Positions 9,856 through 18,885 of a DNA stretch of 60,005 nucleotides are shown piece by piece (positions within the stretch are counted from its first letter, which is position 1; the number at the start of each line of letters is the position of its first letter). The position numbers and the translations under genes are program-made. The stretch comes from Chitinophagaceae bacterium (GTDB lineage Bacteria; Bacteroidota; Bacteroidia; Chitinophagales; Chitinophagaceae), in assembly GCA_016786785.1 (NCBI GenBank), contig JAEUVR010000042.1, positions 1 to 60,005 of the forward strand. The letters run 5' to 3'. The notes under the pieces are model-generated. The model did not search any database, was not told the origin of the DNA, and saw only the letters and a program-made list of their open reading frames with translations.

Positions 9856-10983
9856 TTATTTTTTTGTCCGGATCTTTATGATTTGTTTAAGGGCGTGCGC
9901 CTCGTTAATTAAGGTTTCCTTGTTTTCTCCAAGGATGGTAGCGTGCCCCATTTTTCTTCCGGGCTTGGTTTGTCGTTTGCCGTATAGATGGATAAATACA
10001 TTGCCTCTTTGCAATGCTTCCGGCAATCCCTGGTAATCGGCATCGCCGTTGTGACCGGGTTCTCCGAGGAGGTTTACCAGGGCTGCAGGCAATATCTCCG
10101 CGGTATTGCCCAGGGGATAGCCAAGTATGATCCTCCATAACATATCGAACTGCGAACTGTAGTTGCCCTCAATCGTATGATGCCCGCTGTTATGTACGCG
10201 CGGAGCCATTTCATTGACATACACGTTTTGCTTCCTGTCAAGGAAGAGTTCGACGGCAAAGATCCCCGCGCTCTGTAACCCTTTTACGGCATCAAGCGAT
10301 ATGGCTTCGACCCTGGCTTTAATATCATCGGTTATATCGGCCGGACTGAGCTGGTAGTCGAGCAGGTTAAGCTCCTGGTCAAATACCATTTCCACCGGCG
10401 GGTACAAGGTAATGCCGCCCTGCTGATCAATTGCGACGATCTGCGCGATCTCCTTATAAATGTCTACCATCTTTTCCAGTACAGAAGGAGCGGGAAAGGC
10501 TTTGGAGAGTTCCTTTTCGCTTCGGATGACCTGTACGCCTCTGCCATCATATCCTCCTTCCGCCAGCTTATGCACGGCCGGTAAAAAGGAAGCATATTGC
10601 TTTACTTCATCCGGGCTGCGGGTGATCACAAAATCGGGCGAAGGAATATTTCGTTCGCGGTAATATTCTTTCTGCGCTATCTTATTTTTGATAATGCGTA
10701 AGGCCGCAGGGCGGGGATATACCGCTACGCCTTCTTCCTCCAGCTTCTCCAATGCCTGCTCATTGACGGATTCTATTTCAATGGCAATGGCGTCAAGTCC
10801 TTTGCCAAAGCGGTACACATCGTCAAACTTTCTTATATCTCCCCTGGTAAAATGATGGCATAAATGGGCGGACGGGCAATTTTCGTCATTTTCCAACACA
10901 AAAGTTTCGACAGGATAATTGGCAGCCGACTGCAATAACATTCTTCCCAATTGTCCCCCTCCAAGGATTCCCACTTTGAGCAT
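9856..10983 (-). CDS. purK: 5-(carboxyamino)imidazole ribonucleotide synthase
   Basis: The 375-residue protein has the PurK layout: an N-terminal fold starting VGILGGGQLGRMLL, an ATP-grasp domain, and the C-terminal ATP-grasp segment VNEMAPRVHNSGHHTIE. PurK uses ATP and bicarbonate to carboxylate aminoimidazole ribonucleotide in purine synthesis; its partner purE is not in the window. The length equals that of the family. It is preceded by a candidate -7 element and appears to be a single-gene unit, 89 bases from the efflux operon start on the same strand. Confidence 0.93.
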   Translation of the reverse strand: MLKVGILGGGQLGRMLLQSAANYPVETFVLENDENCPSAHLCHHFTRGDIRKFDDVYRFGKGLDAIAIEIESVNEQALEKLEEEGVAVYPRPAALRIIKNKIAQKEYYRERNIPSPDFVITRSPDEVKQYASFLPAVHKLAEGGYDGRGVQVIRSEKELSKAFPAPSVLEKMVDIYKEIAQIVAIDQQGGITLYPPVEMVFDQELNLLDYQLSPADITDDIKARVEAISLDAVKGLQSAGIFAVELFLDRKQNVYVNEMAPRVHNSGHHTIEGNYSSQFDMLWRIILGYPLGNTAEILPAALVNLLGEPGHNGDADYQGLPEALQRGNVFIHLYGKRQTKPGRKMGHATILGENKETLINEAHALKQIIKIRTKK

Positions 10984-11339
10984 GCGTATGATATTAGTAG
11001 ATACTTGTATTTGTTTGTTGGTATTTGTACAAATATATGCTTAGGAAAAGCGAGTTTGCCAATAAATAACAAATGGGCGCTAATCAATTATTAACAATTG
11101 GTAAAAATTTAGCAAAAGCGCGTTCCGTATATGATGCGCTCTAAAAACAATCCCTGTTGTGTTGAAAAAGCGATGCTGCCTTTTATGGCGATTTGTATGT
11201 AACTGTCAACCGCGGATCTTTATCCTTGCATAAATTGTAAAGGATAAGATGGTGACATCAGGCGCAGACAAGGGAAGCATAGGGCAGCCCCGGATCTTAT
11301 GTGTAGAGACCGTGTTACAGTAGGCAGCTTCCTTTCTTA
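10984..11339. other. 356-base intergenic region upstream of purK
   Basis: No credible gene is seen here; the 84-codon minus-strand frame covering 10833-11087 mostly overlaps purK. The part next to purK is AT-rich and holds its candidate promoter. An 8-bp inverted repeat, TTATCCTT (11220-11227) with AAGGATAA (11240-11247), surrounds a 12-base spacer and could serve the end of the CAP-domain transcript coming from the right. Confidence 0.5.
11030..11037 (-). promoter_or_regulatory. Candidate -7 element for purK
   Basis: On the minus strand this reads TATATTTG, an exact TAnnTTTG match, 46 bases before the purK ATG. The upstream -33 box is only TTG (near 11060-11062), so the assignment is tentative. 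Confidence 0.4.
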
Positions 11340-12326
11340 TCAGGGTTTAACGATGGTAACCGTATAGTTATAAGATGATTGGGGCGCGCCGGTTATGCCG
11401 CTTACGGTTACCGTATAGGAGACATCGTCGTCGCTGTTGGTAACAATGCCCTGCGGTTCCCAGACGATGGTATTGTCGCCATAACCATTATCTGTTCTCG
11501 ATACTACGTTAAGCGTTATATCGCCCCCGCTTGCATTTTTCATATTCACCTGTGCGGCGGCGAAATTAGCGCCGGGCGCTGAAAAGGACCACCTGCCAAA
11601 AACAATTGTCTGGGGGATATATCCATCGGGCGGATAGGCGATAAATGGCGGGATCTTGGTATTGCCGTTGGCTACGCCGATAACGCCCAGGGCCATGGTG
11701 GAATTGGTGGTGCCGTAACTGAACTGCATTTTAGTCGAATGGAGTATCCACCGGCGATGTCCTACAGGCTGGTTGCCAGATCCGTTATCTCTCATGAACG
11801 CCGTAATAGCCGCTGTTGCATTGGAGCCTATGGCCAGGTTGGCAGTCGACGCTCCGCTGGCGCCATCGGAAGTCCAGCATGTCCAGGTATTGGGAGGATT
11901 ATGGTTGAGCGTATTGTTTGCCTTCATCATCAGGGCGGTCTGCTGGTACCGGGCAAATTTTGAAGCGTCGAGGGTGATATTGTCGTTCAATCCCGCTAAC
12001 CGGCGAAAATAGTTTAAGCGCATGGTTACCTTATCGTGGGTGGATTGCGGAGCCGTTCCGGCATCACAACCATCCACCTTTCCAGTCCAGCCCGGATCCG
12101 TCAGCTCGCTACCGAGGTAGTAGTCGCGGTAATCGGCAATAACGCTGTCTTTTTTGGTCATGCAGGCAGCGCAGGGGCCTCCGCAATCTATACCTGTTTC
12201 GCCCTGGTTTTGGATACCGTCCTGGCAACTGCCTTCCGGAGAAGTTGATTTCTTACAGGCTGTTAGCAGGAATATTGTGCAAAAAATGGCGGCGGCCGCT
12301 GCGGTAAAAACATTGTTTTTCATCAT
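11340..12326 (-). CDS. CAP-domain (SCP/PR-1-like) lipoprotein
   Basis: From the ATG at 12326 the protein has 328 residues and a lipoprotein signal ending LTAC (C24). A short cysteine-rich segment follows, with the pattern CxDGIQNQGETGIDCGGPC, a recurrent linker in Bacteroidota surface proteins. A CAP domain of the bacterial CAP/allergen-V5 type comes next, recognised by GHRRWILHSTKMQFSYG, with the N-terminal helix containing MRLNYFRRLAGLND. The last 100 residues look like an Ig-like beta-sandwich (VSYTVTVSGITG). CAP proteins are secreted and have lipid-binding, protease-like or adhesive roles; none can be chosen here. An ATG at 12353 would add nine residues before the signal peptide. Confidence 0.8.
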   Translation of the reverse strand: MMKNNVFTAAAAAIFCTIFLLTACKKSTSPEGSCQDGIQNQGETGIDCGGPCAACMTKKDSVIADYRDYYLGSELTDPGWTGKVDGCDAGTAPQSTHDKVTMRLNYFRRLAGLNDNITLDASKFARYQQTALMMKANNTLNHNPPNTWTCWTSDGASGASTANLAIGSNATAAITAFMRDNGSGNQPVGHRRWILHSTKMQFSYGTTNSTMALGVIGVANGNTKIPPFIAYPPDGYIPQTIVFGRWSFSAPGANFAAAQVNMKNASGGDITLNVVSRTDNGYGDNTIVWEPQGIVTNSDDDVSYTVTVSGITGAPQSSYNYTVTIVKP

Positions 12327-12444
12327 AGCAACAGGAATTAGATTCTCCCTCAATGATACATGATTATTCTTGAAAAAACAATCAGGGAGAGCAGCGTCGG
12401 AAATTTTTATCCTGTATTTTCGTTTTCAAGACGAGGGTTGACGC

Positions 12445-13605
12445 ATGAAATATCTTTTAGCCGCCATAACATTTTTGATAACCCTTTGGGTAAGCGGGCA
12501 AACGGCCGCGCCTGCCTTTAGTTTTATTGAATACCAGCGCAGCTTTCCAAGGATCAGCGAGGCTTTAAAACGGAAAGAAGATACGTTGATGAAACAATTC
12601 AGAGAGAAGAAGTTCGAGTGGCCCGCGAAAAATATTTACCTGCGGTCTTTTAAATATGACAGTCATCTCGAGGTCTGGATCAAACCTGCGAACGGCGATC
12701 AGTATAAGTTGTTTAAGACCTATAAGGTATGCGCTTTAGCAGGAACCCTGGGGCCTAAACGTATGGAGGGCGATTACCAGGTTCCGGAAGGTTTTTATTA
12801 TATCAATGAGTTCAATCCCAAGAGCGCGTATCATCTTTCGCTGGGGCTGAACTATCCGAATGCATCCGACCGTATCCTCAGCGATTCCCTGCAGCCCGGC
12901 GGCGATATTTATATTCATGGCAAATGCGTGACTACGGGTTGTATACCCATTCTCGATCAGCAGATCGAGGAACTATATGTTCTTGCCCTGCATGCCAAGA
13001 ACCAGGGACAGGACTTTATTCCCGTGCATATATTTCCTGTCCGGTTCAACAATCCTAAAAGCGCAGATTACCTGGCAAGATATATCAGGGAGTTCCCCGA
13101 ATATGCCGTCCTGGCGGATGAGCTCAGGCGCGCTTACCTGTATTTTGAAAAAACAAAAAAGCTGCCCCTCGTAATGGTGGATGGCCGGGGCGCTTACCGG
13201 ATAGGGAATACGCTTCCGGAAGAGGAAAAGGCGCCGGTTAAAGCTGCGCCGCGCCGGCCCGTTAAATATTTTGACGAAGCTGTGCTTGCTAAATCGGTGG
13301 ATAAGCTTCCGGTATACCCGGGCGGTAATGCAGGGTTTCAGCAATTTATCGATAAGATCAGCCGGGATATGGAGCCTTTCCTGGAGAAAGGGCAGCAGAA
13401 AACATACCTGATGGTGGAGTTTATTATTGACAAGGACGGCAAACCGGCTTATGCCAAAGTGATCAAAGGCGGAAATGAGGAAATGAACGATAAGCTGCAG
13501 GAAAAATTCGAGAACATGCCTGCCTGGACGCCTGCCACAAGGCTTGAAAAAAATGTGGCCGTCAAGCTTAAACAATCCATTGTCGTCGACGCTTCGGGCT
13601 TATAA
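12445..13605 (+). CDS. Exported L,D-transpeptidase/YafK-like enzyme with C-terminal TonB_C domain
   Basis: The 386-residue product has a Sec signal (residues 1-19, ending WVSGQ) and then a YkuD-type catalytic domain. The active-site motif is HGKCVTTGC at H158-C166, with C166 as probable nucleophile. The extra cysteine at 161 and the absence of the SHGCIR form resemble the YafK/DpaA branch, which trims lipoprotein-peptidoglycan links, more than classical Ldt enzymes. Residues about 290-386 match a TonB C-terminal domain: YPGGNAGFQQFI, then VEFIIDKDGKPAYAKVIKGG, then MPAWTP. The fusion would place a TonB-like domain on a peptidoglycan-acting enzyme. It is transcribed away from the CAP gene. Confidence 0.8.
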   Translation: MKYLLAAITFLITLWVSGQTAAPAFSFIEYQRSFPRISEALKRKEDTLMKQFREKKFEWPAKNIYLRSFKYDSHLEVWIKPANGDQYKLFKTYKVCALAGTLGPKRMEGDYQVPEGFYYINEFNPKSAYHLSLGLNYPNASDRILSDSLQPGGDIYIHGKCVTTGCIPILDQQIEELYVLALHAKNQGQDFIPVHIFPVRFNNPKSADYLARYIREFPEYAVLADELRRAYLYFEKTKKLPLVMVDGRGAYRIGNTLPEEEKAPVKAAPRRPVKYFDEAVLAKSVDKLPVYPGGNAGFQQFIDKISRDMEPFLEKGQQKTYLMVEFIIDKDGKPAYAKVIKGGNEEMNDKLQEKFENMPAWTPATRLEKNVAVKLKQSIVVDASGL

Positions 13606-13668
13606 GGGTATTTGCCGAAAATGGTTGAGCCGGACGGGATAGCTGATAAATACTGATCTTTATAGGGT

Positions 13669-13824
13669 CTACATGATGTCCATTGCCTTGGCAAAGAAAG
13701 TGCAGACGAAAGGCAGGGAAAGCGTTACCATTTCTCCCTTATACTCCAGCAGCACAAAAAACAGGATCACAGAAAGGAAAAATAAGATCCAATATAACGC
13801 GGTATTTTTTTTTGCCGTTTCCAT
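13669..13824 (-). CDS. Small single-span membrane protein, 51 residues
   Basis: Read on the minus strand, this frame encodes 51 residues: a short basic N-terminus (METAKKNTALYW), one strongly hydrophobic helix (ILFFLSVILFFVLLEY), a charged turn (KGEM) and a second, weaker hydrophobic stretch (LSLPFVCTFFAKAMDIM). The even membrane-protein composition and the basic flank on one side fit a small inner-membrane protein. A purine-rich GGAAA lies 11 bases before the ATG. It is antisense to a low-complexity plus-strand frame that lacks coding character. I do not recognise a named family. The gene is convergent with the L,D-transpeptidase gene and divergent from malQ. Confidence 0.6.
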   Translation of the reverse strand: METAKKNTALYWILFFLSVILFFVLLEYKGEMVTLSLPFVCTFFAKAMDIM

Positions 13825-13897
13825 AGTTTCAAATATTTCCGCGAAAATAAGGCAAAAAATAATGTGATGTTATAATTTCGCCTGCTTTACCTGTATT

Positions 13898-16585
13898 TTG
13901 AAGATTCAATTTTATATACGATTCTATACGCGGCCGGGTCAATCATTAGCGATTACCGGTAACAGCGATGCATTGGGGAATGATGAAAGGGAAAAAGCCT
14001 TGCCGCTGCATTACCTCAATAACGAATACTGGCAGGGAGGCATTGACGTAGATCCTGGCCAAACGGCTAAAATACGGTACAGCTATCTCTTCAGGGACGA
14101 AGAGGGAAACATTACCGCCGAAGGAGGGGATAGGGTTATCGATATTACCGGAACAGGCATCCTGGAAATACAAACGATAGATACCTGGAATGATGCGGGC
14201 GAATATGGCAATGCTTTTTATACCGATCCCTTTCAAAAGGTATTGCTGGCGAAGAAAGAGCCCCGGGGCAAGTCCAGATCGCCTAAAACGTTCACCCATA
14301 TCTTTAAGGTTAAGGCGCCGCTACTGCGCAAACATGAGTCGATATGCCTGTTAGGCAATACAGACCTGCTTGGCGAATGGGATACGGACTCGCCCATATT
14401 ACTCAACAGGGAAAACGATTGGTGGAGCGTGAAGCTGGACTTGTCTGCCGCGGTTGTTCCCCTGGAATATAAATATGGGATCTTTAATGTTAAGGAACAG
14501 GAATTCGCGGCATACGAATCGGGCGGGAACCGCTTGCTGATAAAGGGATCCATCGATAACCAACTAACTATTCTACACGATGGTTTTGCCCGCTTCCCCA
14601 ACAATACCTGGAAGGGCGCCGGCGTCAGTATCCCCGTGTTCAGCCTGAGAAGCAAGAACTCATTTGGCGTAGGCGAATTTGCAGACCTGCCGCTATTGGT
14701 CGACTGGGCCAGGAAGACCGGTCTGTCTCTTATTCAACTTCTGCCCGTGAACGATACCACGGCAACGCATAGCTGGACCGACTCATACCCCTATGCGGCC
14801 ATATCCGTCTTTGCGCTGCATCCCTTATACCTGAATATTGAAGCCGCAGCCGGTAAGCGGAGTCATCGACTGCTCAAATCAATGAAGAAAAAACAAAAGC
14901 AGCTGAACGCGCTGCCGGAGATAGATTATGAGCAGAGCCTGAGGTTTAAATTATCCGCGGCGCGGGAATTGTTTATCGAACAGAAAGAAGAATTTTTAAA
15001 GGATCCTGGTTTCATCCGTTTTTTTGAAGACAACCGCCGGTGGCTGATCCCTTACGCCGCATTTTGTTACCTGCGCGACAGGAATGGAACGGTGGATTTC
15101 AATCAATGGAAACTATACAGTCGCTTCGACAGGGCGGCTATTGAAAAATATGTTTCTCCCAAGGCGAAACATTATGACAATATTGCTTTTACTTATTTCC
15201 TGCAATACCATCTCCATCTTCAGCTGACTGCGGCTGTTGAATATGCGCATAAGCATGGCGTCGTTATCAAAGGCGATATACCCATTGGCGCGTACCGTTA
15301 CGGTTGCGATGTATGGATGGAGCCTGAGTTTTTTAGCCTCGAATGGCAGTCGGGCGCGCCGCCGGACGCTTTTTCGGAGAAGGGGCAAAACTGGGGTTTT
15401 CCTATCTATAACTGGGACCGGATGTCGCAGGATAATTTCTACTGGCAGCGCAGGCGGCTGACGCAAATGGAGAAGTATTTCGATGCTTTTCGTTTGGATC
15501 ATATCCTTGGCTTTTTTCGGATATGGAGCATTCCTGCCGATCAGACGCAGGGGTTAATGGGACGTTTTATACCTGCCATACCGGTACAGCTATACGAATT
15601 TGAGCAGAGGGGAATATGGTTCGACTATGAACGTTTCTGCCGCCCTTATATCACAGACGAAGTATTATGGGAACTTTTTGGCCCGAATAAAGATAAATTC
15701 ATTCCCTTTCTTGAACTTTCTACAGAAGGGCATTATCAATTTAAAACAGCGTTTGATACCCAGCATAAAGTGGAAGAATACTTTAAGGGATTTGACGACA
15801 CTGAAGACAACAGCCGTATCCGGGAAGGATTGCTGACCTTGTTGGCCAATCTGATCCTGTTTGAGCGACAGGGATCGGGCGGCAGGTTATTTGATTTTCG
15901 TTTAGGCATTGAAAATACCTGCTCTTTCCGGCGTCTCGACAGAAGCCTGCAACAACGGTTAAAGGAGCTGTATATCGATTATTTCTATCGCCGTCAGGAT
16001 CATTTCTGGGAAAAGCAAGCAATGAAAAAGCTTCCGGCGCTTAAACAAGCGACCAATATGCTGGCTTTCGGGGAAGACCTCGGTATGGTTCCCCGTTGCG
16101 TGCCGGAGGTAATGAAACGATTGGCTATTCTTAGCCTGGAAGTGCAGCGCATGCCCAAGGATATGGGCAAAGCTTTTTCTGATCCTGCCGACGCTCCCTA
16201 TCTTTCCGTAGTAACCCCATCCACCCACGACATGAGCGTTATACGCGCTTGGTGGGAAGAAGATAAGGAAAGGACACAGCGATTCTTTAATGAAGCATTG
16301 GGGATGGAAGGAGAAGCTCCTGCTCAATGCAGCGCGGCAATCAATACGGCCATCGTTCGGCAGCACCTTGCTTCTCCGGCTATGTGGAGTATCTTTCAAT
16401 GGCAGGACCTGGTAGGGATGGAAGAAGGGATCCGTAGAGACAACCCCGAAGAGGAGAGGATCAACAGGCCCGAAAATCCTCAACATTATTGGAATTACCG
16501 AATGCATATATCATTGGAGAACTTACTGAAAGAAAAGGAGTTCAATGAAAAGCTTAAAGTATATATTGAGGAAAGCAGGCGATAA
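13898..16585 (+). CDS. malQ: 4-alpha-glucanotransferase with two N-terminal CBM20 domains
   Basis: An 895-residue GH77 amylomaltase that moves maltosyl and longer glucan units between maltodextrins. Two starch-binding CBM20 modules occupy about residues 2-110 (IQFYIRFYTRPGQSLAITG) and 133-235 (LLGNTDLLGEWD). The GH77 barrel follows, with nucleophile region FRLDHILGFFR, acid/base motif FGEDLG and THDMS as the third carboxylate site. This double-CBM20 form is usual in Bacteroidota. Translation appears to begin at TTG (13898): the frame has a stop at 13865 and no ATG between, and MKIQFYIRF matches the family N-terminus. Downstream, after 44 bases, is the dipeptide epimerase gene, possibly in the same transcript. 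Confidence 0.92.
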   Translation: MKIQFYIRFYTRPGQSLAITGNSDALGNDEREKALPLHYLNNEYWQGGIDVDPGQTAKIRYSYLFRDEEGNITAEGGDRVIDITGTGILEIQTIDTWNDAGEYGNAFYTDPFQKVLLAKKEPRGKSRSPKTFTHIFKVKAPLLRKHESICLLGNTDLLGEWDTDSPILLNRENDWWSVKLDLSAAVVPLEYKYGIFNVKEQEFAAYESGGNRLLIKGSIDNQLTILHDGFARFPNNTWKGAGVSIPVFSLRSKNSFGVGEFADLPLLVDWARKTGLSLIQLLPVNDTTATHSWTDSYPYAAISVFALHPLYLNIEAAAGKRSHRLLKSMKKKQKQLNALPEIDYEQSLRFKLSAARELFIEQKEEFLKDPGFIRFFEDNRRWLIPYAAFCYLRDRNGTVDFNQWKLYSRFDRAAIEKYVSPKAKHYDNIAFTYFLQYHLHLQLTAAVEYAHKHGVVIKGDIPIGAYRYGCDVWMEPEFFSLEWQSGAPPDAFSEKGQNWGFPIYNWDRMSQDNFYWQRRRLTQMEKYFDAFRLDHILGFFRIWSIPADQTQGLMGRFIPAIPVQLYEFEQRGIWFDYERFCRPYITDEVLWELFGPNKDKFIPFLELSTEGHYQFKTAFDTQHKVEEYFKGFDDTEDNSRIREGLLTLLANLILFERQGSGGRLFDFRLGIENTCSFRRLDRSLQQRLKELYIDYFYRRQDHFWEKQAMKKLPALKQATNMLAFGEDLGMVPRCVPEVMKRLAILSLEVQRMPKDMGKAFSDPADAPYLSVVTPSTHDMSVIRAWWEEDKERTQRFFNEALGMEGEAPAQCSAAINTAIVRQHLASPAMWSIFQWQDLVGMEEGIRRDNPEEERINRPENPQHYWNYRMHISLENLLKEKEFNEKLKVYIEESRR

Positions 16586-16629
16586 TATAAGGGCGCGCTG
16601 CCGACCGGAACTTCTTATTTCTATAGTAC

Positions 16630-17655
16630 ATGAAACTTCGTTATTGGTCATACAGTCTTCCTTTTGAATATCCTTTTACTATATCCAGCGGCACTAAAAC
16701 GCATCAGCCTACGCTGGTCGTCGAACTGGAACACATGGGCGTTAAAGGATATGGCGAGGCGCCGGCCATCAGCTATTACCATATTCCGGTGGAAAAGATG
16801 ATAGCAGATATCGAGAGCAAGAAAGCATATATCGAGAAGTATGCGCTTACCGATCCGGAAAGATACTGGCATTACCTTCATCATCTTCTTCCGCAGAATA
16901 GCTTTCTGGTATGCGCGCTGGATATAGCGGCATGGGATCTTTTCGGCAAGATCAGGCAAAAGCCTCTTTACGCGCTTTGGGGAGGACAGTTTGAACCGAG
17001 GCCGATGACAGATTATACTATCGGTATAGACACAGTGGAAAAGATGCTGGAGAAACTAAGGCGGCATCCCTGGCCGATCTATAAAATAAAGCTGGGCGTT
17101 CCTGAAGATATAGCCATTGTGAAGGCGCTGAGAGAAAATACTTCTTCCATTATAAGAGTAGACGTCAATGGGGGATGGACCCTGCCGGAAGCGCTGGAAA
17201 AGATCCCTGAGCTGGAAAAGCTGGGCGTTGAGCTTATCGAACAGCCATTGGCGAAAGATGATTGGGAAGGGATGAAGATCTTGTTTGAACGTTCGACTAT
17301 CCCGCTAATAGCCGACGAGTCCTGCGTTACGGAGCATGATGTTGAAAAATGCCACCGGCATTTCCATGGCATCAACATAAAACTTACCAAATGCAGCGGC
17401 CCGACCCCGGCAAGACGTATGATCGTTACCGCTAGAAAGTTGCAGATGAAGGTAATGATCGGCAGCATGAATGAATCCGCTATCGGCTCTGCAGCCATCG
17501 CTCACCTGCTTCCCCAGGTCGATTATGCCGATCTTGACGGGCCGCTGTTGCTGAAAGAAGATCTGGCTTCGGGACTTGTCTATGAAGATGGCAGAGTGAG
17601 CGTATCTGAACGCCCGGGACTGGGTATTGAATTCCTCAACCTGCCTGTGGATTAA
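16630..17655 (+). CDS. Dipeptide (L-Ala-D/L-Glu type) epimerase, enolase superfamily
   Basis: The 341-residue protein has the muconate-lactonizing-enzyme fold. Catalytic lysine motif KIK is at K152-K154; metal ligands follow in RVDVNGGW, ELIEQP and IADES; the second lysine is in INIKLTKCSG. The C-terminal DLDGPLLL motif is typical of dipeptide epimerases that recycle murein peptides by interconverting L-Ala-D-Glu and L-Ala-L-Glu. It acts in the cytoplasm. It follows malQ by 44 bases. Exact dipeptide specificity varies in this family and cannot be fixed by eye. Confidence 0.85.
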   Translation: MKLRYWSYSLPFEYPFTISSGTKTHQPTLVVELEHMGVKGYGEAPAISYYHIPVEKMIADIESKKAYIEKYALTDPERYWHYLHHLLPQNSFLVCALDIAAWDLFGKIRQKPLYALWGGQFEPRPMTDYTIGIDTVEKMLEKLRRHPWPIYKIKLGVPEDIAIVKALRENTSSIIRVDVNGGWTLPEALEKIPELEKLGVELIEQPLAKDDWEGMKILFERSTIPLIADESCVTEHDVEKCHRHFHGINIKLTKCSGPTPARRMIVTARKLQMKVMIGSMNESAIGSAAIAHLLPQVDYADLDGPLLLKEDLASGLVYEDGRVSVSERPGLGIEFLNLPVD

Positions 17656-17876
17656 GGACGCCTGCGCTAAGAACTCCTCTGTTGCATAGGTCAATCTTCT
17701 TGTCTGTCCCTGAAATATCCTGATGCTTTATCAGGTAATAACTAATATAAGATTTCCTTAACGCTGTCGTTTAAACGATATTTTGCCTTTATCGTAGTTT
17801 TACGAGGGCTAATTTTTTGATGTAAAAGAAAGGTTCGGTACATTTATTGTGCTATACCCATTATTATCTCAAGATC

Positions 17877-18740
17877 ATGAGGAGAACGCTTTATTATTTT
17901 CTTTTCCTGACCTCCATTGGATTAGTGACGGGGGCCTGTAAAAAGCATATTCTGCCGGGGATCGGACATGGGGGAGTTCCCGGAGAACCTCAGGCGCCTA
18001 CCGAAACAGACCCGCCTGTATTTGCTCCTGTCACTCAAAGGGTTAGCCAGAACGTGGGAGGTTATTATGCCGCTTTGCCTGCCCGTTACCAGGAAAGTGA
18101 TTTCGAATACCCCCTCATGGTCTTTTATCATGGAGGAGGCCAGTATGGCAATGGCGGATCGGATTTATATAAAGTGCTGCAGGATGCAGTCCCGAAATTA
18201 TTGGATGAACAAAAATTCCCCCCTTCATTTACGGTGAATGGGAGGGCTTTTTCTTTTATTGTCATTGCTCCGCAATTGGCAAAGAGCCCTACTATTGCCG
18301 ATACGGACACCCTGGTGCAATACCTCAAACAGCATTACCGGGTGAATACGAAAAGGATATACCTGGTAGGGTTTAGCCTGGGCGCCAGGTTTCTTTCCGA
18401 TTATGCCGCCGCTTATCCCGATTCGATAGCCTCCATAGTATCTATGGGAGGTTTACCCCAGATCAATGGCGCTCTTGCCGCGAAATGCGAGGGTATGGTC
18501 AAGGCTAAGCTCCCGATATGGCATTTTCACAATATGAACGATTCTGCCTGGTATTATTCCGAAGCCCAGCGATATGTTGAGGTATTGAGAGGCTTCAATC
18601 CGCAGGTTTATCCCAGGTTTACTTCCTTCGAATTTGGTATGGCGCGGTTGAATCACGATTGCTGGACCAGGGCCTCTGATCCCGCATATAGGGAAGATAA
18701 CAAGAACATCTATGAATGGATGCTCCAATATTCAAGGTGA
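17877..18740 (+). CDS. Alpha/beta-hydrolase lipoprotein (esterase/peptidase-like)
   Basis: From the ATG at 17877 the protein has 287 residues, with a lipoprotein signal ending TGAC (C21). The core is a PHB-depolymerase/prolyl-oligopeptidase-like alpha/beta hydrolase: MVFYHGGG forms the oxyanion-hole region, GFSLGAR carries the nucleophile S167, and IWHFHNMND plus a late histidine (LNHDCW) could complete the triad. It should sit in the outer membrane or periplasm and hydrolyse an ester or peptide bond in an unknown substrate. An upstream in-frame ATG (17847) would put ten residues before the signal peptide and is rejected. A small hairpin (CCTGAT/ATCAGG, 17719-17735) lies upstream. Confidence 0.8.
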   Translation: MRRTLYYFLFLTSIGLVTGACKKHILPGIGHGGVPGEPQAPTETDPPVFAPVTQRVSQNVGGYYAALPARYQESDFEYPLMVFYHGGGQYGNGGSDLYKVLQDAVPKLLDEQKFPPSFTVNGRAFSFIVIAPQLAKSPTIADTDTLVQYLKQHYRVNTKRIYLVGFSLGARFLSDYAAAYPDSIASIVSMGGLPQINGALAAKCEGMVKAKLPIWHFHNMNDSAWYYSEAQRYVEVLRGFNPQVYPRFTSFEFGMARLNHDCWTRASDPAYREDNKNIYEWMLQYSR

Positions 18741-18885
18741 GTGTTGAAGTTTCCCCATACCTGGCGACAATAACGATCTGATCAGGTCAAGAATCCTTCC
18801 TGTTCGAGCTAATAATTATTCTGATTCGGGTTGAAAATTCAAATATCTGGGCCGGCCTCATGTGAATCAGCATAAGCCGCAATGC

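Noticed and set aside
13673-13867. 64-codon plus-strand frame between the L,D-transpeptidase and malQ genes
   Set aside because: Low-complexity, Ser/Lys/Ile-rich and without a plausible start signal; the opposite strand holds a better small membrane-protein frame.
17719-17735. CCTGAT/ATCAGG hairpin after the dipeptide epimerase gene as a terminator
   Set aside because: Only a 6-bp AT-containing stem and no T-tract; too weak to call.
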